In this document: one piece after another, positions 12,403 to 24,145 of the stretch
Position numbering within the stretch: position 1 is the first letter of the stretch
Layout: each line of letters opens with the position of its first letter
Assembly (NCBI GenBank): GCA_013397865.1
Contig: VZTI01002587.1
Coordinates: 62,001-126,000 of the forward strand
From: Struthidea cinerea
Lineage: Eukaryota > Chordata > Aves > Passeriformes > Corcoracidae
Direction of reading: 5' to 3'
Length of the DNA: 64,000 nucleotides
Notes under the pieces: generated by a model
Databases searched by the model: none
The model's input: the letters and a program-made list of their open reading frames with translations, nothing else
What the model was told of the DNA's origin: nothing
Made by a program: the position numbers and the translations under genes

Positions 12403-12408
12403 TTGGGG
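12403..12408. repeat. Left target-site duplication TTGGGG (imperfect)
   Basis: TTGGGG precedes the TG start of the LTR at 12409. It matches CTGGGG at 12786-12791 in five of six positions. The CR1 reading resumes smoothly from this hexamer to GTGGGCAAAG on the other side, so the duplication is supported by the host element itself. Confidence 0.7.
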
Positions 12409-12785
12409 TGTCGGCGATTGAGGCACAGACCCAGACCGGCAGGGGATCTGAATCGTTTATTCAAAGGAATGAGCTGGTTTTATATACCTTTCCAAGGCAC
12501 AGTATTTCCTTATGTGGTAGTTCTCACTACGTGACCTACCCCGTGTTGCCACATCAGCAACACACTTCCTAAATGTCCTTCTGTGGGGTGGTCACTCGCT
12601 GTTCACCCGTCCGTCAGCTCCTGGCAGGCTCCTCTCCGTAGGGGTCTGCCGTGTGACACCTCCTCCCTCCAGGGTCTGGTGGACACAAGCCTCTGTGTGC
12701 TGCCAAGTGCTCCTTTGTGCCACCATGTGCCTCTGCAGGCAGGTTTTACAGTTTGCAACTTAACTTTATTCCATCTCTTCCCACA
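12409..12785 (-). mobile_element. Second solo LTR, probably ERVK-type, inserted in the same CR1
   Basis: This 377-bp block begins TGTCGGCG and ends CCACA. It lacks CR1 similarity while both flanks are CR1. On the minus strand it has a good TATA box (TATATAAAA, from 12478-12486) and AATAAA from TTTATT at 12456-12461, about 20 bp apart, the normal layout of an LTR promoter and polyadenylation signal. The 6-bp duplication has one mismatch, which suggests moderate age and class II integration. It does not resemble the LTRs at 11477 or 59030, so it is another family. No internal region remains. Confidence 0.78.
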
Positions 12786-12791
12786 CTGGGG
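12786..12791. repeat. Right target-site duplication CTGGGG (imperfect)
   Basis: Partner of TTGGGG at 12403-12408 with one pyrimidine change. Confidence 0.65.
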
Positions 12792-13200
12792 TGGGCAAAG
12801 TTTCCCATGAGGAGAGGGGCTTGCAAACACAAGGCTTCTTCCAGTTGTCTGAAGACCACCTGACCTACTTCTTCCTCCTAATCAGGGAGTCCATGGCAGA
12901 CACCCACCAAAATACTGGTAATACAGGTCCTCCTGGTAATCTTGACCTGAAATTCTCCCCTGGCTCATCATCCACCTCAAGGCAGAGCTCCAGGCATTCC
13001 TGCTGCTCTCCCACACAAAGAGGGCAAATGCTATTGCCACCCCCTAGCTTGACCTTCCTGAAGGGCTTGTATCATCCATTTCAGCAGTCCAGTGGAGTGA
13101 ATATCTTAGTTCATCTCTGTGATGCACTGAGGCTACAGACATAATATCCACAAGTGAGAGCACCTCCCCCACCATGCTGTCCTCTCTTCATTCGTCTGTT
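12792..13200 (-). mobile_element. CR1 LINE, 5'-most segment (endonuclease C-terminal half)
   Basis: This is the upstream end of the same CR1 on the minus strand. Just beside the LTR junction the translation reads LQAPLLMGNFAHP, corresponding to the endonuclease motif LMGDFNHP of CR1 ORF2. The aspartate of GDFN is changed to asparagine and the following asparagine to alanine, so the catalytic motif is destroyed. Further along, the nucleotides match the CR1 stretch around the conserved RPP...EEEVDEAF region and the segment before it. Similarity fades near 13185-13200, which I take as the 5' truncation typical of CR1. Both that end and the orientation fit target-primed reverse transcription. Confidence 0.8.
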
Positions 13201-16200
13201 AAAATCCTTCTTACAGCAATTAAATAAGATCTCTGGGGTATATTTTCCCCAATCCCTTTGATCACAGGCTAAAAATGCCTCACATGCACTGTTTAATACA
13301 GCTCATACCTGGCAGGTATGAACAGAGCCATTATATTGTCACATTCAATCCTCTGAAGCCATTAATGCAGCACAACATGAGCCACAGTGTCAGGGGTTCG
13401 GTCATGTACAGGGGATGAAGCACGGGAAAATGAAACTGAAAAAAACATTTTGGGGATAGCTGAGCTGAAACACTGTCTGCACAGGTCCAGACAGCAATCT
13501 GCAGAAATGCAGGTGAGGTGATCACTCAGGTTAGAGACCCAGCTGGGATATTATCTCAGCAATCTGGACTGTTTTGCAAACAAGGTATTTTTACCTCACC
13601 ATAATTAAAAGACACCTCAGCAATCCCTGGAAAACTTCTAGCACTGCAGTTGGTTCCCCCTCCTGCTGACAAAACAAGCACAAACTCTATTATCTCAGCC
13701 ATGCAATGAGAACAGGAGTTATGGAGCTACCCTGAAGGGAAACATCCCTTGGTGTTTAACCAGAGGGAACAGAACCATGCGAAAGCTAAGAAATAATCTA
13801 CTTGGTAATTACAATTAATAGCATATACCTCTTACAGGGAGTTTTACATTTCTTAAATATTTTCCAAACATTAATTAATTACTAAGGCAGGGGGAAAAAT
13901 GTCATTTTATTATGTAGAAAAAATAAGTATGCTGTGATACACTAATTATTGTGTAAGTACCACTGTTCCTTGAGCCCTTCCATATGTATAACCAAGGGTA
14001 CATGTGGGTTTAGCATATTCTCTGCTGTAGGGGCAGAGAGCACTTTTGGAATTTTTTTTTTTTTAGTACACTTACTTCCAGCCTAAGTTGCCAAATATGG
14101 ATTGTTCTGCAATAGGAAGTGAGCTAAAAGTCAAACTTGTTTTTAATGTAGACTTGGACAAATACAGAGTCCCAGAAACCTACATTCTAAATTTCCCAGA
14201 GTTTAAAATACCATAATAGCCAAAAAATTTCCCCAGGTTTCCAAAACAATGAGACAACACATAGTTCTTGCCACCTCAACAGACCATTCCACAAATCAAG
14301 GACACAATTTGCACTGTGTAATCACTACTTCCAAAAGCAGAAACCTATACTTAATTTTTTTTTCTAACTATTCAAACAAATGCTTTGAAATTAATAAAGG
14401 CTGTCAATCCTAGAAATAATTAGAAATACTAAAAGCCATACTACCACTTTTCATCAAACTACCAGTGTACTGACAGTGTAACAGAAAAAGGAAATTTACT
14501 TACCTGCTCAGAAGACTTCCAAGTGAAAACTTCGTGAAACACTCACTGATTGTTTTAGACAAAAAAAATTATCCATTCTCAGGGACACAGCCTAAAGAGA
14601 ACAACTTTTATTTTTCTCCATCATTATTAAACATACTTTTAATACTTGAGCACTCGTAACTCCTCCAAGCACTTCTCACCATTTTTCAAAGTTTTCTTTT
14701 TCATCTTTGCATGGATTAGTTCAATCCACCTCTTGTAAAGAGTTCGATTTCATTGGGAAACTGCTATTAAATCTTCTCAGAATCATCTTCCTTGGCTAAG
14801 TCTGTTACAACTGTTATAACCCCAATAAGGCACATGACGTAACAGAGACAAAAAATTTGAAGCCTATTGCAGAACTGAATCTTTCAGGTTCCCACAGAGC
14901 TCATCTAAATCCAGGCAGCACTTCAATAGTTTCTGTAACAGAATTAAACTGGCATACTGAAAATAGCAAAAGGAGTTTCCACCCAGAGCTCCTCACCACA
15001 GACTTCTCTAAAAGGTAAAAGCTCTAAAACCAAAATACAATTAGTGTTTTGCTTGTTATCAGTGTCTGAACCCCATGCCAATGGATACTTTATAAATACA
15101 CAGAACCAGCAACACTCACTATCCCTCTTCCACCTAGTCTTCATCTTTGCCCTCAAGAATACTTTGAAAGAAATTGTTTCCAAGGTTAACATGGGGGAGA
15201 GTATGGTTTACTTTTGTAAATTTCTGTCATTTTACTATAAATGCTGAATTTGAAAATCCAATTAAAAATCCAATACTTTCTGCTTGGTCTCATCAGTTTT
15301 CATCCTGCCTGACAATCTGAAGCAAATTAAACCTAAACTTTCATTTAAAGACATAAAGAGAATTGGTGTAATTTAAGGAAGTCACTTTAGAGAAGGACAG
15401 TGGTGTCTGACTCATACTTTTAAGGATTTCATGTGCTAAGCATTCCAATGCCCTATTTTGTACAGGGCTGTTCAGGTCTGAATTCTAATTTTACCCTTTT
15501 GTTCATTTTTTAAGAAAAAATTTTGACAAAACTGACAAGCAATGGCTACATCTGCTCCATTTAAACAAAGGAGGCAAATTAGGGTATTAGGAACTCCTTG
15601 TTTAATTCCCTGACTCACCGGGTCCTTCAGAAAGTTAAAGAAAACACATGGACCAGTTCTCAAAAATACTTAAGCCTTAACTGAAATAGGAAGCCTTTCA
15701 CACTTTGAGATATCTCAATAAAGATGCAAAAAGAAATAGGGAGAGAGGCTTTTCAGCTGCTGAAGAATTCTCTGCATCTTCTGGTGACTACCTGCCTTTA
15801 CAGATCTTGCTCTCTATTTTCCATTTGCCAACAACGTGAGGATATAAGCATCTCCCATTTGAGATGCATTTGTGAGGACAAAGGGCAAAGCAATTAGATA
15901 TTAGAGTGATGAGGAACACAAATGCCCAAGACCTTATGAAAGTGTACTTGCTCAGCAGAGCACCTCCTGCAAAAAGGACTGCTTCATGTGAACAGGCATA
16001 AATTGCCCCAAAATATCTTTCTTGGTCTCAAATGGATAATTACTAAAATACCAGTGCTTCTATGTCTGTGAGTCTTGTGGGAGCACATGCAGAGCACAGG
16101 CTGCACTCAGCTCCATTCCCATTAAATAGCACAGGCTTGCTGCCATCACATCCTGTACTTCAGCCATGGCTGGGAACCTGGAAGACCTTCCCAGCACAAG

Positions 16201-17998
16201 CCCATTCCTGGCTTTTTCTAACTGAATGTCAGAGAAGCCCTAATCACTCACTGCCCCTCAGTGCTCTCCTCAGCTGTGGCAGGGCCTTGTGCTCAAGTTA
16301 GCAGTGAACAAGGGCAGTGTTTGCAGCAGCAGCAGCACACCAGGCTCCCACCAACTCCACAAACAGGTACAGGTCAGCAGTGTCAAAAGATGATGAGGTC
16401 ACTACAGTGCAGAGTGCTACAGCTTCCAGCACTGCCAGAGCCATCAGATCATCGTTTAGCAAAAGCAAACTTGAATGAGGGTAGTGATAGCCTCTATTTC
16501 TGTGTAGCATTGCTCACCCAACCCAGCAAGGTTCCAGATCACCGACTGTAGCATCTTCCAGGGCACAGCCAGGAATGGACCACTCCAAACTGTCTCTTTC
16601 TTATACTCTTGCCCTAAGCATCTGCTACCTCCACTCCAGAAAAGACCCGGAGACTTCTGTCTGACCTAACACAGACACTACATGTTCTAAACCAGATCCA
16701 AGACAAGAAAACTATCAGTTTTTTCATAGGCTCTCAAGCACAAAGATTAAGGGCAAATTAGACAAACTAAGCCTAATATTTCTATTCTACCTCATACAAA
16801 ATCTCTTTACACATGGTCCAACAATTGAAAATGGCACTTTGAGTTGTATCACAAAGGAAAATCTTGTAAAATCCCGTTCAATATCTTGTCAAAATCAGCA
16901 TGCTCTGTGACTAGACGACTGTCAGGGTGATCTATAGCCCCCAGACAGCACTGTAATATAAACTAAATTGCCTGAGTCACAAGCAATGATAGAGTCATTC
17001 TACAGGAAATTGGAAATCAATTCTTGTCATCACTGTACATAATTCCTTTATCAGAATTCCAGTTGGCCGGTGTAATGCAAGGGAAAGAAGCTGGGAACTG
17101 ACAATCATGACAAGTTGAGCAGTCTACACACATACTGAAGTGCAGAAGTTCTGTTTCTGGAATAGCACTTTGCATAGAGTACATGACAGATGGGAGCAGC
17201 CTGACCTGGTAAAATATCAAAGGCTAATCAGAGGTGTGCTGCCTCCTGTTCCTGATATACATACCTTGGGTTTGGGCGTGAAAATCGAGGCCAGTAGTCT
17301 TCTTTGTGCAATGACTCCTGGCAGAACAGAGGGATAACCTTTTGCTAAATCTCACGCTGGAATTCTTTCAGACTGGTACTGGGAGAGTCCTTCATAGTCA
17401 TGATCCAGGTGTTGCAGAAACCAGGGCACCAATGTCAGCATTGGCAAGCTTATTCATAAGTTTGGCTCTCTGCAACGCCTGTGTCAGGACTCAGTTGTTG
17501 GAATCAAGTGATTGAGTCAGTTTTTGTTATCATCAAGTAGATTTTTAAGCTATGGGAAGAACCAATAGTTTGATTCTAAAAGCTAAAAGGAAATAAAGAG
17601 TCAAACACAATGTTATTCTTACAGCATGCAATCACCCTTTGAGCAATGTTTTTCTGTGTAGATGCTCTACTATGCCTCATTTTACCTGGACTCACCAGCT
17701 AAATTCATTAAAATGAAGTACAAAACCCGTTTAAAAAAAAAAGGCAATTAAGATAATTCTCTGTGAAACAAAGAACATATTCTATTTCCACTTCTTGCAC
17801 AGAAGCCAACTCATTGAGCTCCCACACACCTAGAAGAAAGCCATAGCCATTTCCATACACAAGCTCACTTTCAACTACTTAACACGGAAAATCCTGGATG
17901 CAGGAACATGATCAACTCATGCAGTGTCCAGCACAGCATGTTTCTCATTTTAATGCAGAAGTCCTAACCTAAAATAAGGACTCCTTCCAAAATACAAA
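13201..17998. other. Unique AT-rich sequence with one possible short exon
   Basis: There is no repeat or gene that I recognise in these 4.8 kb. Around 13805-13890 the sequence is rich in TAATTA and ATTAATTA cores, as homeodomain-bound noncoding elements often are, but this is also common in AT-rich DNA. A possible 42-nt exon at 14504-14545 is described separately. A short GCA repeat lies at 16324-16338. Confidence 0.4.
14504..14545 (-). CDS. Possible 42-nt exon (weak candidate)
   Basis: On the minus strand the block is preceded by a run of eight T and ATCAG, and followed by a perfect donor, GAGCAG|GTAAGTAAAT. With a one-base offset the frame is open as ECFTKFSLGSLLSR. With the alternative acceptor four bases downstream a second open frame exists. 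At this length an open frame is expected by chance. The splice sites are good but could be cryptic or belong to a noncoding transcript. Confidence 0.18.
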
Positions 17999-18405
17999 AT
18001 CCCAGAATGAATTGGGACATTAAAGATTAAATAGTTCCAAGTCCCTGCCATGGGAAGGGACACCTTCCACTATCCCAGTTTGCTCCAAGCCCCGTCCAAC
18101 CTGGCCTTGGACACTTCCAGGGATGGGGCAGCCACAGCTTCTCTGGGCACCCTGTGTTAGGGCCTCACCACCCTCACAGGGAACAATTTCTTCCTGATAT
18201 CTTAATCTAAACCTCCAGGTAACTGGAAGGCTGCAATTAGGTCATCCTGAAGCCTTGGCTGAACAATATCTGCCTCTCCTTATAGGAGAACTGCTCCAGC
18301 CCTCTAGTTGACTTGGTGGCCTCCTCTGGACTTGCTGCAACACGTCAATGTCCTTCCTGTGCTGGGGACCCCAAAGCTGGATGTGTCAAATGTAGTTCAG
18401 GACGA
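17999..18405 (-). mobile_element. CR1 LINE, 3' end, minus strand
   Basis: The plus strand reads as the reverse complement of a CR1 3' region, in order. It has the CCAGAAT unit, CCCTGCCATGGGAAGGGAC, the CACTTCCAGGGATGGGGCA box, the CACCACCCTCACAGGGAA box, TTTCTTCCTGATATCTTAA, the GAGAACTGCTCCAGCC segment, and the CTGGGGACCCCAAAGCTGG segment, after which similarity fades. The copy is about 400 bp, 5'-truncated and moderately diverged. It holds only noncoding 3' sequence. Passenger copies like this are common in avian introns and intergenic DNA. Confidence 0.92.
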
Positions 18406-21325
18406 AGGGTTCTGCGTAAGTGTCACAAAGTTTGCTTCCCTGTTCTCTGGCCTGTTTGGGAGAAGGTGGTTATGAGTCTAACATCGAGGATTCCTCTTCA
18501 TGAGAGCTAAAAAGCAGGGACCATGAAGCAAACAAGCCAACACCACCACCACCACGCACCACACTAACCTGCAAAGCCTGGAACACACAGCAAAGGGGCT
18601 GTGCATGCCCTGACAGCTCTGCTTCAACACTGGCTGCAACGATGTCTGGCACTAGTCAGGCAAATGGAGAGCCAACAAGCTATCAGAAAACAGCTGAGAA
18701 GTTAAAAGCTGTCATCTTGGGTTAATTAGCTGAATTTAGTTTACATCAGCCACTGATCTTTTTATCCTAAGTATGATACTGTTTATATTCTTGAAAGTAG
18801 GCCTGGACAGAGAACTCATTCATAATCATCTTTTGAAGCATATGAATACTTTTCAGCTCGTCTGCCTCACCATTCAGAAATACGGTCATTCCATGTTCAT
18901 TTTTTGGTTTTTGAGTAGTTGGGAAATGAATGAACATTTTGTGGTGGGATAATTGCAAAATTTAAATAATTTGTGATGAAAAATACACCTTCTCTTCTTT
19001 TTCTTGAAAAGCAAGCTGAAATCCACAATATCCCAGAAAGATGGCCACTTCCATTGACAAAGTTTTACTTGGTTTTAATTACACTATCCACCCTTAATGA
19101 AATGCCATTATTCACTAAACTATTACAAAATTAATCTGGTAGATAGAAATTTAGTCAGATGTTTGTTTGTTTACCATCATTACCCAGTTTTGAGTCCATG
19201 AATCAAAGGAAATGGGGTTTTAATTAAGGCAGGCAGAATAAGAAGGGCATGAAAGCAGAACATTTAATTTGCAGAGCATAGTTGCACAATGTGTATTCCT
19301 TGGTGGCAAAGCCAGCATGAGAAGTTCCTGCTCCATTCCACCTCTCCCTTCTTGCCCTCATTAAAATGCTGCAGTTTTCTGCTCTTTCCCTCAGTTGTGC
19401 CAATATAACTGCATGCTGTGATAGATGTTCATCAGTGCAATCATCTGGAATATCATTCACTATCCCTGCAACAGCATTGGTACTCTTTTATTTGCTTCCA
19501 GTACAGCTCCATAAACACCACACCGTGAAAGCAGCAAATGCTGACCTGGAAAGTGATTTGATCTGCACAAAACACAACTCAAGGATCAGTGTCCATAATG
19601 TACCATTGCATTAATAATGTCCTGGGTTGTTCTGGGCTGGCACATTGGCCTAACAAATTAATCCAATATGATCAGCTTGTTCTTTAACAGCACTGTACAA
19701 GCTTCCAAAAGTTCACACTAGAGTACACTGGGTTTGAAAGGGCCAAGACTAAAGCCCACCTAAGTCCATGACCAGGGTGACACTCATAGGTTAGGACATG
19801 TGGATTGTCTGGTGGCTCACAATTTTTTTTGACAGTCTGAGTTTGAAAATCCCAACAAAGATTTCAGCCATCACAGAAAGATGTGCAGCACTAATGTCAC
19901 TGAGGAAAGGTGGCCAGCTCAAACTAGAGATTTTGCAGTAGTAGATGTGTCATTCTTGACCTGCATTGTTACACACACAGCTACAAAAAAGCACCAAGAT
20001 TAAAGAATTGGTGACAAACACAAATGGATTCTAGAAAAGCTGGAGAAGTCCATAGAGAATGAAAAGTTCTCTGCCAACATCTGTCAGGCAACAGTCACAG
20101 AGCTTTAACCATCTTGCAACAAGTCAAAGGCAGAACCGTATTGCTTGATAGGTTGTACTACGCACAGACAGAAGGTAAGAAGTGATCCAAAAAGCATAAA
20201 AGTGTTAGAAACAGCTCAAGCAAGAGAGGGTTATTGCTTATGACAAACTAACTGAAAAAGAATCCCATGCTTCTAATTATCTTCATTATTGGATTCAATT
20301 CACACCCCTCCTTTCCCTCTCCAAACCAAGGTTTAATTTACAGCATCACTTAAAGAATCCAGGGGTGAACGATACCTAACAAAAGTTTTGCAAGTCATGA
20401 ATCTTCTCTACAACTGTCTTCGTAACCATGGGAAAATACTTTATCGCTGCAATAATCCCCTTTAAAGAAGATTACTAAAGTGAACAGGCATGATTGAACA
20501 GTAACCAGTCTCCGTTTTGTTTCAGTCCTTAATTTAGACATTTCGTGAACAGCTAGTGATTGCTGAAGCAGAGAGAATTTTGCTTGGTAAGTCATTTTAA
20601 AGACCATTTCTCCATATCTTAAAAGGTCTGAAACAGAGGTTAGAAAAACCAATAAACTTAAAAGTATGGAAAGTATAGTCACAGAGAAACTTTTTATCAA
20701 TGCACAGCATTGCAGTGAGACACATCCCAACATGAAAAAGTAATTTGCATGTTTACTGATGCATTGTGGATATTTGTTCAAAGCCTTTAACATAAGCTGT
20801 TAGTTACACAGCCCTGATTCATTTAAGTTCCCATAGTTTTAATTAGTTCTGAGAAAATCTTCTATGTAGAAGTCACAAGTTGCCGTGAAGCAGCAACGTC
20901 CCCCTTTCTTCCTGTGATTCAAACCCTCATGGGAAAAGTCCTGCATATTAGACTTGGGCCAAGAACACACCAAACAGAAAGCTGAAGCACCGCCTGTCGA
21001 TCAGCACCCTGCAGTTTTGCACCCAAACTACTTTACAAAGACAACACACCTATCCACATTTTGTGGATTAACCCAAGCTGCAGAGAAATAAAGTCATTTC
21101 TTATGGACCAATAGCCATGGTAACAACCATGACAAAAGGAAAAAAAACCAAAAACAGCAGCAAAGGTTTTCCAGCTGTCAGAAAAGCACAGCTGTGGCAG
21201 TGTGGAGGCCAGAAAGATGAGCAGGTGAGCCTGCAAGGCCCCTCTTCAAACCTGTGCCTGCATTTCCATGAATGTGGATGACTGCCAGCCAGGAGCAGAG
21301 CAGCTCACATTCACCCACACATCGG
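18406..21325. other. Unique sequence, no gene recognised
   Basis: A short CAC trinucleotide run lies near 18541-18556. A minus-strand frame of 132 codons at 20395-20793 is rich in hydrophobic residues but matches no family that I recognise, and its codons look like AT-rich random sequence. I see no repeat families here. Confidence 0.4.
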
Positions 21326-21403
21326 CACTGACACCTGGGACAGGGCGTTCACTGCTCTGGTCAGCACTGACACCTGGGACAGGGGGTTCACTGCTGCTGC
21401 CCA
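21326..21403. repeat. 39-bp tandem repeat, two copies
   Basis: CACTGACACCTGGGACAGGG starts at 21326 and again at 21365, giving a 39-bp period. The two units differ mainly near their ends. Because 39 is a multiple of three, the minus-strand frame carries a repeated 13-residue block containing PVPGVSAD, but nothing else supports a coding role. It is a small minisatellite seed in a GC-richer patch. Confidence 0.8.
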
Positions 21404-23980
21404 TGCTCCAGCCGCCCACTCCCCACACGGCACCGGTTCTGTGTCCCAGCCCGGGGGGTGGCCAAGGCACACCCAGTTGGATGGAAGTGGGCAATTTTCT
21501 CTGCAGTTCTACAGTAGTCATGGATTTACCTGCCCTTTTTTTTGCCGTCTCACTGCCTTCATTCCAGTGACACTCTATGGATGATGCTGAAAGCTGACTT
21601 TTGCATGTGTGATTTGATGAGATCACAGACTTTCTGTGAGATTCAGCATGCTAATTCTTATTCCCTTATTTTACAAAATTAAGCCATTGGAATGCAGTCT
21701 TGTGGTAATTCAAAAAGTGACTTTTCTGAAAGTTGCACCTACCACATGAATTAAGCAGAACAAACCACTCTCAATCTTTTAAAAGCCCAATAAGTGTATT
21801 TTTGTACCTATGCTTTTAGAATCTTCTACATGATCTTTGACTTTTGAGTAATATCTAATTCTTTTTTCTCCATTTGCTTTTGGATTTCCAGTTTTCACTT
21901 CCATATCCTGTTTAGGACTAGAGCAGCAGAAGGGAGAAAAACTGCTGATGTCTTGCTGTCTGTAGCCTGGCAAGAGGGAAACACAGGATCATTTGGCAAA
22001 AAATTGCAATTCTGTGAGGATTCAATTTCTGCATCAAAACAACTAATATCCTGTAAATCTGAATAACTAAGCATCCCCATCTTCAGATGCTTATCAAAGC
22101 TATAATAAACTTCTGTGTTCTGTCGTAACTGTTAGAGATATCTATTGTAATAATTCATATGTTTTCATGGCTTGGATAGAAAATGATGCTAGAAAGCTCT
22201 GAACAGAAGAAGAGCATAACCCAAGGGAGAAAGTGAATTAAAGGTTTATTTAATAAGTCTCTTCAAAGTTTCATTTGTCCGAAAATGTGTATCATGTAAG
22301 GCACAGAAGCAATCATTTGTAAAGAACTTGCAAGTAGCTGCATCACCTCAGTACATGGGGTCAAGGCAGAACTCCCCCTTCACCCTCTCTTTTCCCACCC
22401 AATGCAAAATTCCTTCAGTTTTTCCTGGATCTGTCCCCAATGTGTCTTACTGCCTATTACTATCAGCCAACAGCTGTGTGCACTCTCAGTGCCATCCTAT
22501 CTATATGTTTTCAATAAGCCAAACAACCAAAATAGTGAAAGTCCTAAATCAAAATGAAAGAAAGCAAAAGGATGATAGACTTCACCAGTTGGAAGGAAAA
22601 CCAGAGCAAACTGCATATGATGCTTCTTTGTTACCATAGCACACCGAAAATTTCACACAGCTACACTGTAACTGAGGAAAACCTACCTGAAGGAAACACC
22701 TTTTGTCCAAGCTCTGAACTCACCACCACTGGTAACAGATGCACTTTTGACAGCAAGGTTACCCCTGAGCTGGACTAAACCAAGCAGCTGAGCATTCAAA
22801 CATCAGCCCTTGTCAGCCTTTCGCCCAGCAAAGAAAACCCATCTGGACAGGACCATCTGATGGCATACTTAACTGATGTTACAGTGCCACTATGTCTCAA
22901 ATAAGAGAAAAAAACTCATTCTGCAACAGTTAAACTACAACCTTCTTAAAACCTGAGTACTACTTGAGCCTTTACAGTCAACTGTGGTTGAGATACTTTA
23001 AACAAGCACTGACTGCTCACAGATTAATCCCTAAACACAGCAGGGATGCAAATAGCTTAGCTGGAAAATTTGAGTCACCACTGAGTTACCCAAGTACACA
23101 GAGCCTGCAATATCCTTAATTACCTACATCCCTCTATCATTGCTCTGTCCTTAAGAATCACATCCAAAAAAAGGAACATAGTGAAAAAACCACACATCAC
23201 TGGGCCTCTCCTGCCTGTATATATAAGTAAAACCAATTATTTAAGACTTTACTCTGCTTATGCAGCTCTTCACATCGCTCTGCCAAAAGCAATATGATGG
23301 CAATTACTGACAAACTACTGAAGAAAACACCATCTACCACAGTATCATGACATACAATGGTAGCTAAACCATTCACATTTACCAACCAGGATCACACAGA
23401 TGATCAGCTGTTGAAGTTTGACTGAGGGGTTGCTTGCTAAGCTGCTGTAACATCTTCACTCAGGATTTTACAAATAAATGTTAAGAACTTCCCCTGAACA
23501 AAGTCCAGGATGTTGGTGTTTCTAATTGTTGTGGATGTTTTTGATTATCAAGCCTCAGTAGGAACTGCAGCGCACTAGGATGCTCCAAAGAAAAGGTGAC
23601 ATGTATTTTTTTAGTGCTTGTACTCATGCTCTTTGACAGCATGTGCTACATCCCATCACGGTACCATGACCATCTCCTAACAGCCTCTGTGGTATTCAAT
23701 ACGTGACTTGGATACAACACACTGAGGCTTGCAGAGGCAAAAGGAACAGTAACAAACAATTTTACAGAACACTTTCCCTCTCCATATATTGGAGCAGATT
23801 GTATGTGTACAGCACAGCAGTACAGAGCAGTCAAAAGGTTACGAGTATCCCAAATTCCCCCTAAGAACTGATGCTGCAGCGCCAGCAATTCTTCACTGTG
23901 ACTCGCACTCTGTGGAGCAGCAAGCAGTTTTCCTTCCCCATCACTACAAGCCTTGGCCAGGAGTCCCAAGTGACAGATCA
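21404..23980. other. Unique sequence, no gene recognised
   Basis: There is no repeat family or convincing exon in this stretch. A donor-like CAG|GTAGGT occurs on the minus strand near 22685, but no acceptor with an open frame pairs clearly with it. The sequence is otherwise ordinary AT-rich DNA. Confidence 0.4.
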
Positions 23981-24145
23981 CTGCGGAGCCGACCCTGCTG
24001 ATGGATCTCGCTCCATGGAAAGCGCCGGAACAGCCGCGCCAGAAAAGGGAGTTCCTGGCACAGGAGCCGTGCGGTGGAGCCAGAGCGCCATCAGCCGGGG
24101 ATGCACTGCCCGCACGGCCCCTTCCCCCGCACCCATCACACCGAG
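23981..24145. other. CpG-dense GC-rich patch
   Basis: About 16 CpG dinucleotides occur in 165 bases, while the flanking kilobases have almost none. The patch begins near CTGCGGAGCC and ends near CACACCGAGC. It is too short for a classical CpG island. There is no TATA box or obvious donor at its edges, and I cannot match it to the LTRs in this window. Possibilities are a small unmethylated regulatory element or alternative promoter, a GC-rich exon, or a fragment of a young transposable element. Confidence 0.6.

Noticed and set aside
20395..20793. Minus-strand frame of 132 codons with hydrophobic stretches that could suggest membrane segments
   Set aside because: T-rich DNA on the coding strand makes Phe/Leu-rich peptides by itself. 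No homologous family or start context seen.
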